NCBI RefSeq assembly: GCF_039545035.1
Contig: NZ_BAABRO010000001.1
Coordinates: forward strand, 186,001 to 250,000
Direction: 5' to 3'
DNA: 64,000 nt
Source: Novipirellula caenicola
Lineage (GTDB): Bacteria; Planctomycetota; Planctomycetia; Pirellulales; Pirellulaceae
Made by a program: the position numbers and the translations under genes. Below the pieces are notes generated by a model. That model worked only from the letters and a program-made list of their open reading frames with translations, had not been told where the DNA came from and searched no databases. Position 1 is the stretch's first letter, and every line of letters begins with the position of its first letter. Positions 37,701 to 46,027 of this stretch are shown piece after piece.

Positions 37701-38229
37701 CGTCGATCAAACGCATCGCTAGAAACGACGTCTCACCCGCAGTCCCAAAGTCACACAGCGGAATGATGTGCGGATGATCCAGAGACCGAATCGTTTCGGC
37801 TTCCCGTTGGAACCGTTGACGCATCCCTCGATCGCTGGCGACCGAAGCATGCAGCACCTTCAGCGCCACCGGTTCGGATGCTCCGTCGCAAATTGCCTCG
37901 TACACAACCGACATTCCGCCGCTACCAAGCACACGTAGCAAACGATAGCGTCCGATACGCTCAAATCCGCCGCCGGACGCCCCTTCCGAATCTGGCATCG
38001 CGGCACGGTCGGTGGCCGGATTCGAAAGCGTGTGCTGTTTGTCACCTTTGTGAGCGGGCGGAGAATGTTGCGTGATAAAATGGAGAAACGAGTCACGCAG
38101 CTCGGGATAATCCTCGACGAATTCGATCGGAGACACCGAATCACCGCCATCAACTCTGGCAAGAAAATCGGAAATCAGTTCGTCTAAACTGGGCACCACC
38201 GGCTTTCTCACACTTCCAACGCCGACCAC
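34744..38229 (-). CDS. Membrane Ser/Thr protein kinase with C-terminal WD40 repeats
   Basis: Protein of 1161 residues. An N-terminal helical region (1-60) precedes a Hanks-type kinase domain (about 93-400): glycine loop LGSGGMSVVY, catalytic Lys124 in VALKVL, HRD (260-262) in VHRDVKPSN, DFG (280-282) and GTPHYMSPEQ. Between the middle helices there is an insert of about 45 residues rich in Asp/Gln/Thr (near 187-235). A single membrane helix (about 429-448) and a coiled-coil linker are followed by a long WD40-type region from about residue 575 (SVGEDGWARHWDLASG and similar, e.g. SSRDGTIRFWDVDSG). The kinase is cytoplasmic, so the WD40 part is probably outside the inner membrane. All catalytic residues are present. 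Such WD40 kinases are frequent in planctomycetes; targets are unknown. Confidence 0.93.
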   Translation of the reverse strand: MVGVGSVRKPVVPSLDELISDFLARVDGGDSVSPIEFVEDYPELRDSFLHFITQHSPPAHKGDKQHTLSNPATDRAAMPDSEGASGGGFERIGRYRLLRVLGSGGMSVVYEAICDGASEPVALKVLHASVASDRGMRQRFQREAETIRSLDHPHIIPLCDFGTAGETSFLAMRLIDGETLAQRIRRFQPAPDQQDATAVTAADGSAITQVPSLRDGDDTDFDCSADTVDTIERATMPEIAASIADVADALQHAHSRGIVHRDVKPSNLMIDSQGKIWLNDFGLASAGEAQTVVTRTGQIIGTPHYMSPEQAAGAVDQIDFRSDIYSLGATLYEWATLHRPYDGDRFRVLLEISSGRLRRPSQICSTVPPPLEAIILKAMACSPGDRYASAAEMADDLRRFASGRHVIARRPGFADHAMRWLARNPRISISAALGVAAAVLLVMLVQYMVGQRLAIVNTRLQSTNDALQQSNTELAQANRDLDHSQSRLRRHLYVADMGSAYQAYAQQDLDAVNSLLERHDPEVASEQSSGSDAAGLPTLLTDPVDDDQRGFEWWLLKNLSRPPEVLSMTGHEAAATEAAVIPGQNRLLSVGEDGWARHWDLASGHQLDRWEVGGQLNAVAVSPDATLWITGINIPIGLNWVGLGDFATGDVRALLPGHQYSVESAAFSPDGKWIATAGRYHEVFLYESSGRFRGRVLTGSRNEALHFSADSKRLLAVRREQIDGEPQQVVTSYTLPDLLPTIQWKFSFSPYVFALSANGDRCVAADGAEWAVLDLGDPKPIANRKDVRGRIRCVAIAPSGDRVALGCDNGLLHLWNVDRDDFDTDPRSHRVITTGTKRVTSVGFHGEEKLFVSSEDGSVQLWSLHETKVEHPSFGVSTQAVSERSADADCLFLRGDHGGVERLDLATLTHEQIGHVNPDEYCCVAATSDGKTLAASTLGGIVILSADDGSEHARIEFPQDDVSNCVSLRFVQDDQRLLVLFSDRIRQYRISDGAMTREQMLRADGAQQMLVSPDRSTVMVVCRDVLQWCGSEDLQWQATYPRQFGQYARCCYSEDGQMIASGYQDGTIELLRVSSLESWRVLRGHRHSALGLQFIDDDRTLVSSSRDGTIRFWDVDSGREIGVLDAGEVGTHYLHFSEPTQRLFSLGPHRPIKVWSGDRVE

Positions 38230-38596
38230 GACTCGAACAACGAAATCGAACGACGGCTTTGCTTCACCGCGAACCTAGGTCGCTGCTGGCAGACCCTCAA
38301 CTGCGACAGGATACGCCCTCGATTCGGTCTGAATAGAGACAACGGAATCGAACGCCAAGGAATCAAATTGAGGCGGGCTGCAAATGACACGTTTTTAGGC
38401 AAGTCAAAGATAATTTTTTTGGGCGAGATGTCACTATAACGAAAGACGACATGCAACGCAAAGTTTGCCCCGTCCCGCTCGAAACTCATGACGAGTTTCG
38501 CTACGAAAAACTTTCCCGTGTTGCCTGCCCCCCCGTGAGGATCACTGATCCGCTACGCTGAAAATGAGGGACAGGGACAATTTTAATTCGCTGCGG
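38230..38596. other. Intergenic region, 367 bp
   Basis: Lies between the PhoD-type gene's stop and the kinase start, both minus-strand. The kinase promoter should be here. Around 38565-38580 there is a GAGGGACAGGGACAATTTT-like stretch that resembles the RAYT-linked GGGACA repeats, as a single copy. No gene is supported. Confidence 0.5.
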
Positions 38597-40435
38597 TCAG
38601 TCGATCGTTACCGTCATCGGCTTGCCGCCCACTTTGACCCCGTTGACGATCATCGCGGTCGGAGCGTCTTTGCCGACTTTCACAATAAACGATTTTCCCT
38701 TGGGCGCTGCTGGCGTGAACGTTTTGCCAGCGACGCGGACGGTGTACAGCACTTCTTTGCTGTTTGCGTCAATCAACTGCACCACGGGATTTTCGATGTT
38801 AAACGTCATCTCGCCCAATTTGCCCCATGACGGTGGGTTGTAGTTATCGAACTGAGAGATCGTTCGCGGCCAACCCGGATACTGTTCCGCAGCTGGGTCG
38901 GTGACGTCAACGTTTCGCGGCCAGCACTCCATGGTGATTTCGCGAGACTGGGTGTTGAAGCGAACGATCCCGAAACCAGCCGCTCGCGTATTGAGCAGAT
39001 TGCCGGCCGGTTTCTCTTCTGGATTTGCCGCGGCATAGTTGGTGACTTTGTTGGCGAAACCATCGAGATGATCCCCGGTGTAATCGGGAGCACCTGGTTC
39101 ACGGTTTTCTCCCGGTTCAAGCGGTTCCCACCAACGAAGGTAAAGATTGGCAATCGACGGCACACAGAATGACCAAATCGCATCGCGATGTTCGTCAATG
39201 CCGTGGTGAAAAATGGTCGCCAAGTGTTGGTCACCTGCGTAGTGAAACGCGAACGCTTTGCGAAGCTCAGCGAGTGCACGGTTACGGCCGGATTGAGGCC
39301 AGCCATTGGAATCCATGTCGGCATGCAGTCGTCCATTGGCGGTTCCATGAATGTGTGCCCCGCCACAGAAAATCGTTTGCGACAGAGCGACCTTCATCTT
39401 GGCGTCACTCCAATCCTGAGCCCATTGGTCAATGAATTTCAATTGGCGTTCGCCTAACAAGATGGCGCCGTCCACATCCACGCTGGCAGGATCATAATCG
39501 GGGTTGCGAATGTGATCTGGACGAGGCCCCTGTTTCGGCACGCGTCCCGCCGGCCCGGTTTTAAACTTACGATCCTCGAGGATTGCAAAGTCGATGCCGC
39601 CCCAATTTAAATTGGTGAAATAGACGCCAATCCCCTGGCCAATTTTGTGAGGGTCCACTGGATCGGGCAGATGGCTGGTTTGGGCCCGCTCGACTTCTTT
39701 GACATAGACCCCCGGTTTGGCATAGCCCCCGTCGGCAGCGCCGCTGAGCGTGGAGATCTTGCCGCTTTCACCCCACAGGTTGGGCTGGCCAACGTCGTGG
39801 TCATCGGGCAAGCAAATTGTCGGACGATCTTTGATGATGTCGCCAAAGTCACGACCAAACTTCAACCACGCCGCATAGTGTCGATTGTGATCGTAAACTT
39901 GGTCGCCGGAAAAGAAGAGTACGTCGGCGTCGACTCGGTTGACGTTGTCGATCAGATCTTGTCGCGAGATATCGCCTCCGTGAGCCGGTTGAATCGAGTT
40001 ACCGGTAAACCCCGCCACAACAATCTCGTCTTTATCGACCGGATTCTTGCGAACCGTGCCTTGATAGAACGCTTCGCTGCCATGTGCGACACGGTACTTG
40101 TACGACTTTGTGTCATCCCAATTGTCGACTCGAAATGGCGCGGTCCAGCCAGGTTCGATGACGGTCGTCCGAGCCACCTCGGTCCACTTGCCGTCGCTTT
40201 CGATTTCCAAACGGACCGTTTTCGGATCGCTATCGGACAACGGATACAGCTGAGCTGTTAATTTCAGCGTGTTGTCATGAACCGTGTAGAGGGCGAAACA
40301 AATCAGATCCTTCTTCGCAACCTCGGGGATGCTCAGATCAGCACCTCGTCGTGGCCGCGACTGCTGGGCAAGCAAGGGAGTACTCGTCACGAGCAGAGCA
40401 AAGCAGCATAACGCGAGGCGGTTCAGTAACTTCAT
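38597..40435 (-). CDS. PhoD-like alkaline phosphatase / metallophosphoesterase, exported
   Basis: From the ATG at 40435 the protein has 612 residues. This start has a Shine-Dalgarno sequence (CAGGAAACACG before ATG) and a signal peptide (LLNRLALCCFALLVTSTPLLA). The frame is open to 40585. PhoD motifs are present: VVAGFTGNS, LFFSGDQVYDHN, CLPDDHDVGQPNLWG, FCGGAHIHG and YAGDQHL. These bind the Ca/Fe centre used to hydrolyse phosphomonoesters or diesters. PhoD enzymes release phosphate from organic matter outside the cytoplasm. Substrate and regulation are not visible; no pho box was recognised. Confidence 0.87.
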   Translation of the reverse strand: MKLLNRLALCCFALLVTSTPLLAQQSRPRRGADLSIPEVAKKDLICFALYTVHDNTLKLTAQLYPLSDSDPKTVRLEIESDGKWTEVARTTVIEPGWTAPFRVDNWDDTKSYKYRVAHGSEAFYQGTVRKNPVDKDEIVVAGFTGNSIQPAHGGDISRQDLIDNVNRVDADVLFFSGDQVYDHNRHYAAWLKFGRDFGDIIKDRPTICLPDDHDVGQPNLWGESGKISTLSGAADGGYAKPGVYVKEVERAQTSHLPDPVDPHKIGQGIGVYFTNLNWGGIDFAILEDRKFKTGPAGRVPKQGPRPDHIRNPDYDPASVDVDGAILLGERQLKFIDQWAQDWSDAKMKVALSQTIFCGGAHIHGTANGRLHADMDSNGWPQSGRNRALAELRKAFAFHYAGDQHLATIFHHGIDEHRDAIWSFCVPSIANLYLRWWEPLEPGENREPGAPDYTGDHLDGFANKVTNYAAANPEEKPAGNLLNTRAAGFGIVRFNTQSREITMECWPRNVDVTDPAAEQYPGWPRTISQFDNYNPPSWGKLGEMTFNIENPVVQLIDANSKEVLYTVRVAGKTFTPAAPKGKSFIVKVGKDAPTAMIVNGVKVGGKPMTVTID

Positions 40436-40675
40436 CGTGTTTCCTGAGGGGGATAGGGCCAGTCTTTTGCGGGTCCGATTGCTTAGCGGTGAAGAAGCAG
40501 TCGCAATCGAGGAAGGTTTCGATAGGAAGGGGCGAGAGGAATTGGATTGATTCCGCGGAAAGCCGGATCGATGACCGTCGCCCAATACAAAATACTATAT
40601 TTAGCGGAGCGGCGCGAGGCTAACGCCGTCTGCTTTTTGCACTTACCGGGTGGTTTTTATAGCGGAGCAGCGCTG

Positions 40676-41593
40676 TCAGGTCACCGGCTTGGCTTCAGCG
40701 TCGATCGCACTACGTGATCGGCTCCAGAGGATAACAAGGTACAACGGAATCAGAAAATGTGGTGCACGCAGGACGGCTTCGTGAAGATATTGGTCAGCGC
40801 CCCAATAATTTAAACTCCACGACATCCCAGCCAGCGGACGCGCCACCGCAGTCAAAAATCCCCAGATGACTGCGTAACCGGCCGCGATCCGGCGTAGCGG
40901 GGGAATGAAGATCGCTATGCAAACAACAAAATCCAACACACCAAAGCAGCGCAGCATCGCGTTGGCGGTTTCATATTCGACGTCCAATGCAACGGAGATC
41001 ATTCCGTAAAAGCTGCCAGGCGTCGGCCACCATCCAATCGCATAGCAACCATGGCCGGCAAAGGTCATCACCATCGCGACCATCGCGGTCCCTACGGTGA
41101 TGCGATGACGAGCTCCGCAGCCGAGTGCCATCACCAATAACACCGGAGCGAGTATTTGCCCGCCGTGCTCAACAAACATCGGCAACTGGTGCTGCGACGC
41201 GACATATTTTGCGTAACTTAAAACGGCCAGCAGTCCACTGCCGCCGATCAGCCCCGCCATCTGGAAATACGATCTCCGGCGGACGGTCAACGTCAACACG
41301 GTACACGCCAAGTACAGCCATGTGATGCGAGCGATCCAAGTTTGCAACCAACCATCATCTGCGCCGGTTCCGACAAACTCGTCCCAGCTGATGCCGAATC
41401 GGCTCGCGAGATCGTAAGTGGCGTCTTGCCAGAGCAGGATTCCGTAGGGACCTTCCCAATAGAAATGCACCCAAGTCCAACCTGCGAAACACAGCAGCGC
41501 AGCTAAGCGAAGCACCAAAATCAGTCCACGCTCGGTCTCGCCATCACCAGCAGATCGTTCGGCAATTGATTCCGTTCGGTTGGTTTTCTGCAT
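40676..41593 (-). CDS. Polytopic membrane protein of unknown function
   Basis: Protein of 305 residues with about seven membrane segments, e.g. LVLRLAALLCFAGWTWVHFY, ITWLYLACTVLTLTV, VMALGCG and FLIPLYLVILW. Some features (WPTPGSFYGMIS, YWEGPYGILLWQDAT) suggest a DoxX-like or related small-molecule fold but I do not recognise a named family. It is on the same strand as the PhoD-type gene 240 bases away; co-transcription is unclear. Confidence 0.68.
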   Translation of the reverse strand: MQKTNRTESIAERSAGDGETERGLILVLRLAALLCFAGWTWVHFYWEGPYGILLWQDATYDLASRFGISWDEFVGTGADDGWLQTWIARITWLYLACTVLTLTVRRRSYFQMAGLIGGSGLLAVLSYAKYVASQHQLPMFVEHGGQILAPVLLVMALGCGARHRITVGTAMVAMVMTFAGHGCYAIGWWPTPGSFYGMISVALDVEYETANAMLRCFGVLDFVVCIAIFIPPLRRIAAGYAVIWGFLTAVARPLAGMSWSLNYWGADQYLHEAVLRAPHFLIPLYLVILWSRSRSAIDAEAKPVT

Positions 41594-41719
41594 TACTGAA
41601 TCGAGAGGGGCGATGGGTGGATGATGACGAAGTCTTGTTTATCAATCCAACACTATAGCTAGTCGATGCGTGACATTGAAACGCGTTACCCATCCCCCCG
41701 ATTTCCAAGTGACCATTCA

Positions 41720-42268
41720 CTAGGTCGCTGCAAACATCGTATCAGAGTCAATCAACGTCGCGTCGGCGATAATGGTGGCATAAACTGCCATCGACGCGGC
41801 GGCGATCACCTCGAGTATTTCTTCGCTATCCAGGCCGTGCTGACGCAGCCGAGCAAAATCCTCGTCCTTTAATTGATGAGGTCCAGCCGCGCATTTGACC
41901 GCAAACTGCAAGATGTCACGAATGCGATCGGGCAGCTCTTCGCTCAGCCCCTGCATGACGGCGCGAATCGTGGCATCCTCAACTCCGAGGATTCGGCAAC
42001 ATGCGGTGTGGGCATCACGGCAATAATGGCACTCACGATCCACGGCGATCGCAACAAAAATCAATTCCTTGGTCGATCGGGGAAGACGCCCCTCGAGAAG
42101 CACGTTCTTGACGAGCCCCCATGTTCCGGCCAGCATGCAGGGGGATGCCCCCTGAACACGAATGAAATTCGGCACCTCGGGGAACCCCATTCCGCGTTGA
42201 AAGTCGCGGTAAATTTGCTCGACCTCGTTCGATACGTCCGCTTCCTGATTCAGTGGGAAACGTTTCAT
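41720..42268 (-). CDS. AhpD-like / carboxymuconolactone decarboxylase family protein
   Basis: Protein of 182 residues. The signature Glu79-Cys80-x-x-Cys83-x-x-x-His87 (DRECHYCRDAH) is the AhpD redox motif, in which the two cysteines and histidine support alkylhydroperoxidase or related disulfide chemistry. The C-terminal part is a conserved helical bundle with LDSEEILEVIAAASMAVYA. Members of this family reduce peroxides or act on other substrates, so the specific reaction is open. Only 126 bases separate it from the upstream membrane protein. It ends before a gap that leads to plus-strand genes. Confidence 0.87.
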   Translation of the reverse strand: MKRFPLNQEADVSNEVEQIYRDFQRGMGFPEVPNFIRVQGASPCMLAGTWGLVKNVLLEGRLPRSTKELIFVAIAVDRECHYCRDAHTACCRILGVEDATIRAVMQGLSEELPDRIRDILQFAVKCAAGPHQLKDEDFARLRQHGLDSEEILEVIAAASMAVYATIIADATLIDSDTMFAAT

Positions 42269-42569
42269 AATGAGTTACCCTTGATTCCGATCAGCCAAAT
42301 GTGGCGTAATCAAACTGCCTCTGGCATTGTCGACCTGACCCTACCTACTGTAATGACATCGATTCTACCCTCGACTGGGGCCGTCCGATAGCGATTAAGT
42401 TTTACCCCGTCGGGAGTGGGAGCGTATGGAAAACCGCGATACGATGATCGCAGCGTATTCTCAGTCAAGTCCGCCGCGGCTTATTGCTGCCTGAACAATC
42501 TCAGCCTCGTGCCGGAACTTCCCGCATCCGAACCTCATTCTGCCCGCCCCACTTCCGGTTAACATCGCA
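42269..42569. other. Intergenic region, 301 bp
   Basis: Divergent promoter region between the AhpD-like gene and the 66-residue gene. No gene, repeat or clear promoter motif was recognised. Confidence 0.5.
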
Positions 42570-42770
42570 ATGAATCACAGCGACCGTCACGAACAAATCC
42601 GCTCGCTTTTCAATCAGGCGGTGCACATGGACGATACCGAACGCCGCTGGTTTCTTCATTCGATCGAAGACCGTGACCTCGCTGCGGACGTCGAACGATT
42701 GCTCGAATCCTCGGCGTGCTGCGGAACGTTCCGTGACAAGAACAACGATTCCGCTAGCGGTTCCTGCTGA
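42570..42770 (+). CDS. Small protein similar to the N-terminal region of Ser/Thr kinases
   Basis: Product of 66 residues (MNHSDRHEQIRSLFNQAVHM ... ERRWFLHSIEDRD ... DVERLLESS). It matches the start of the kinase at 46791-49352: R-x-x-x-[IV]-R-x-L-F, then R-x-x-[FD]-L then [LI]-E/D-x-[DE], then LLE/LLDE. That N-terminal helical segment precedes the kinase domain in planctomycete Ser/Thr kinases. Here the protein stops after it, so it may be a stand-alone regulatory helix or the remnant of a lost kinase. No kinase follows in frame within the next 400 bases. The start and reality of the gene are moderately supported by the homology. Confidence 0.6.
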   Translation: MNHSDRHEQIRSLFNQAVHMDDTERRWFLHSIEDRDLAADVERLLESSACCGTFRDKNNDSASGSC

Positions 42771-42835
42771 GACGCCTCATCCCTTAGCGACGTTTTGTGG
42801 AATCGCCATCGTGCATGTCCTTGTGAAAATGCGAA

Positions 42836-43414
42836 TTGGTGGGAAATCGATCTAGATTCTTTGGCCGCGGAATTGTTAACACGGCAATTGGTTCTTGTTC
42901 GCCACTCCCCTATCCGCGCCGAGAGCGAAGCTTGCAAACGACTCGTCTGTCACCACCGACGCCTCATTCCGCTGCGAATTGCGGTGGCAATCCGCGTCTG
43001 CACTCGTTGTGGATCGTCCTTTTTGCAATACTATCATTGCCATCGATTGGATGTGTTCGTCGCCGCATGACGGTGCGGACCAACCCTGCGGGCGCGACGG
43101 TTTCGGTGGACAATCAAGTGATTGGCACCAGCCCGGCTGCGTCGAGTTTTGTGTATTATGGGACTCGCGAATTCCGGATCGAAAAGGAAGGATACAAGAC
43201 CGAGACGATCCGACGCCGCTTCAACCCTCCTTGGTACCAGATGCCGGGGCTCGATTTCATCTCGGAAACATTGTGGCCAGGCGATCTGCGTGACGAACGA
43301 ATCATTGATGTTGAATTGGTACCCCAAACCCTCGCTCCGACCGGCGAAGTGGTACAGCGAGCCGATTCTCTGCGAACTCAATCCCAAACGGGAATGGTTA
43401 ACGCACCGCGATAG
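42836..43414 (+). CDS. PEGA-domain lipoprotein-like protein
   Basis: Frame of up to 192 residues with start TTG 42836; an internal TTG 43007 is another candidate, and no ATG fits, so the start is unresolved. A hydrophobic segment ends in LPSIGC, a plausible lipobox. The following segment VRTNPAGATVSVDNQVIGTS, then a tyrosine-rich strand and FRIEKEGYKTETI, is a PEGA domain, a surface-associated module. The remainder is polar with PPWYQMPGLDF. It ends six bases before the next gene, so the two are probably co-transcribed. Outer or inner membrane anchoring is likely; no catalytic residues are seen. Confidence 0.65.
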   Translation: MVGNRSRFFGRGIVNTAIGSCSPLPYPRRERSLQTTRLSPPTPHSAANCGGNPRLHSLWIVLFAILSLPSIGCVRRRMTVRTNPAGATVSVDNQVIGTSPAASSFVYYGTREFRIEKEGYKTETIRRRFNPPWYQMPGLDFISETLWPGDLRDERIIDVELVPQTLAPTGEVVQRADSLRTQSQTGMVNAPR

Positions 43415-43420
43415 ACGACT

Positions 43421-46027
43421 GTGATACGCGTCTCATCAAGCGGGTTGCACCGCCTCGTTGCTCCCGCCATCATCCTGCTGTTGTTCGCTTCGGTCTTGGT
43501 CGGTATCGATCGGTTGGCGTTTCGCGATGTCGGCCATTTCTACACGCCGCTTTACGATTACATCGGCCACCGCACGGACCATCAGTGGTTGCCGCTGTGG
43601 AATCCGCTGGACCAAACCGGCATCCCGCTTGTCGGCGAAACGACAACGGCGGTGTTCTACCCCGTCCGCTGGATCTTATTTCGGATGCCGATTCAAACCG
43701 GCACGGCAATCGGCTGGTACGTCGTCATTCACCTGATCCTGGCTGCGATCACCACTCGCTACGCCGCCCGGCGCACTGGGGCGAGCGAGATTACCGCATC
43801 GATCGCCGGACTCAGCTACTCGCTTTCGGGCAGCGTGTTGGTGTTGTACACGAACCCGCCGTTTTTGGTCGGAGCCGCTTGGTTGCCGCTGTTGATGTCG
43901 ACGCTGATCCAGCGGCGGCCAATGCCTCAATCCCAGCGAGTGATGATCGCCGGCACCGCGATGGCGATGATGATTTTGGCGGGGGATCCGCAAACTGTCG
44001 CCAACGTCGTGATCGTTGCCATGGTGGTGGGTTGTGGACGATGGGCATTGTCGTGGATCGTTCCGCGATCTAACGCTCGGACCGAGGGGCGGACGGAGAA
44101 TAAGGGCAACGTTGTGATCGCGGAGCGATCAACGACGATCGTTGCGGTCGTCGCGAGCTGTCTGCTTGCGTCGCTGCTTACATTGCCTCAGCTTGCCGCA
44201 TCGGTTTCCTGGAGCGCTCAAAGCGACCGCGTCCTGCCGGACGAGAATCCCCATTGGTTGGCGCCGCCGCTACTAAATTCACGCCGCGGGCAAGCGTACC
44301 AGTTCTCGGTCGCCCCCTGGCATGTCGCCGAGTGCCTCACCCCCAACGCGTTTGGCAGTCTGCTACCGCAATACCGACGATTGAGCAGCTTGATTCCTGG
44401 CGACGGCCGAATTTGGACTCCGTCGGTCTATATGGGATTGCTGGTCGCGATCGCATTCCTCAGCACCACGCTACACTTGGCTCGCCGCCGTAAGAATCGA
44501 AAACCGACGGGCGATGTCGTCGTTTGGCTCGGGATCACGCTCGCCGCTTCGCTGGTGTGTCTGGGACATTTTGGGCCGGTTTGGATGATCCAAAATGCAA
44601 CCGGCGGGATGGCACAAACCGACAGTGGTACCGGAGGACTGTACTGGATGCTCTACCACGTTGTGCCTGGATACGATTCGCTTCGCTATCCAGCCAAATG
44701 GTTGCCGATCGCGGCGTTTGCCGCATCGATGGTGACGGTCCATTGGCTCGAAAACCTTCCGCGTTACGCCGCATCGACGTGGCGAGCCTTGATGGCGATT
44801 GCCACGGTGATGGTGATTGCGTTGTTCGTCGTGATCGGGTTGCAGTACGATCCGGACCGCTGGCTCGACAACCGAGCTGCACTACCATCGGATCCTTTTT
44901 GGGGACCGCTGGACATCGCCGGCGGGCTAGGCGAAGTCTGCTGGTCCGTTGTCCACTCCATCATCGTCCTGGCCTGCATTACCTGGGTTTTGATGCAACT
45001 GCATCGCCACCGACTTTCGCGTGCGACCGCGATGCGATGCGTACTGGGAATCGTTGTGATCGATTTGGCCGTGTTTGCAACAAGCAATATCGCTCGCGTC
45101 TCCGCCAACCCCACTGAGATTCAATCCATCCCAATCGCGGATGCCGGAGTGATGACGCTGCGAACGCGAACCGGCAGTGGATGGCCCGACGTATGGCAAA
45201 ATCTCCAAGAAGCGGACCGATTGACCGAGGTTGAAATCAGCTCCGAGATCGCATGGTTCGGTCGCTGGCACCTTGCGGATCGTGGCCATGTCTTTAACAA
45301 CATGACCTCGATTCGATCTCAAGCGATGGCGATGTTTTGGAAAGCCACTCGCGAAGTCTGCAGCACGAAGACGGAAAAGGAGCGAGCCGAGTTTTGGGCG
45401 GCGGTGTCTCAGTGGCTCGGGATCGAACAAACGATCAACGCAACCGAAACCTCGCGAGTCGCTGAGGACCTGAACTTGGTCGAGACACAAATCAGTCGAA
45501 CTCCGCCTGCCCCCGCTGTCCAAATTCATCACTCGTGGTCCATCCGTGATTCTGCGACAACAAGCAGTGAGGATTTTAGTTCGCTGCTACAGAAACTAGG
45601 TGATGCGAACCGCGTCCCGCGAATCTATATGGACGCCCTTGAGGCGCAATTAACTAAGCCCAGTTCGATTACTGAACCGAGCATCACGTGGGTGATCAAA
45701 CAAGAATCTGCGGATGCGTTTGAAATCGAGGTCAATGCTTCGACCACGTGTTTACTCGAGCGGACGGTCTATCAAGATGGCCATTGGCATGCGACGCTTG
45801 TCTCGTCAAACCCATCAAAAAAACACACTGCGACGGTTCACCGTGTCGACTATCTAAAACAGGGCGTGATCGTTCCACCGGGGCGATGGATCGTCACGTT
45901 CGAATACCGTCCATGGTGGATGATGCCGTCGATCATCGCAGCGATCGCCGGCTGGCTCACGATGCTGACATATTGGGGCAGAAGATCCGGATGGCTTCTT
46001 CGGCGTCATGCACCGTCATCTCGCTGA
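43421..46027 (+). CDS. YfhO-like multi-membrane glycosyltransferase-type protein
   Basis: Protein of 868 residues starting at GTG 43421. About twelve hydrophobic segments fill the first 560 residues (IILLLFASVLVGIDRLAF, FLVGAAWLPLLMSTLI, AIATVMVIALFVVIGL), followed by a soluble part of about 270 residues and a final membrane helix (MPSIIAAIAGWLTMLTYW). The extracytoplasmic loop region includes FYTPLYDYIGHRTDH and WNPLDQTGIPLVGETTT, as in YfhO / PMT-like membrane proteins that add sugars to lipids or proteins. The PEGA-domain gene immediately upstream may be its partner or substrate. The 3' end overlaps the convergent TOPRIM gene by 71 bases. Confidence 0.78.
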   Translation: MIRVSSSGLHRLVAPAIILLLFASVLVGIDRLAFRDVGHFYTPLYDYIGHRTDHQWLPLWNPLDQTGIPLVGETTTAVFYPVRWILFRMPIQTGTAIGWYVVIHLILAAITTRYAARRTGASEITASIAGLSYSLSGSVLVLYTNPPFLVGAAWLPLLMSTLIQRRPMPQSQRVMIAGTAMAMMILAGDPQTVANVVIVAMVVGCGRWALSWIVPRSNARTEGRTENKGNVVIAERSTTIVAVVASCLLASLLTLPQLAASVSWSAQSDRVLPDENPHWLAPPLLNSRRGQAYQFSVAPWHVAECLTPNAFGSLLPQYRRLSSLIPGDGRIWTPSVYMGLLVAIAFLSTTLHLARRRKNRKPTGDVVVWLGITLAASLVCLGHFGPVWMIQNATGGMAQTDSGTGGLYWMLYHVVPGYDSLRYPAKWLPIAAFAASMVTVHWLENLPRYAASTWRALMAIATVMVIALFVVIGLQYDPDRWLDNRAALPSDPFWGPLDIAGGLGEVCWSVVHSIIVLACITWVLMQLHRHRLSRATAMRCVLGIVVIDLAVFATSNIARVSANPTEIQSIPIADAGVMTLRTRTGSGWPDVWQNLQEADRLTEVEISSEIAWFGRWHLADRGHVFNNMTSIRSQAMAMFWKATREVCSTKTEKERAEFWAAVSQWLGIEQTINATETSRVAEDLNLVETQISRTPPAPAVQIHHSWSIRDSATTSSEDFSSLLQKLGDANRVPRIYMDALEAQLTKPSSITEPSITWVIKQESADAFEIEVNASTTCLLERTVYQDGHWHATLVSSNPSKKHTATVHRVDYLKQGVIVPPGRWIVTFEYRPWWMMPSIIAAIAGWLTMLTYWGRRSGWLLRRHAPSSR

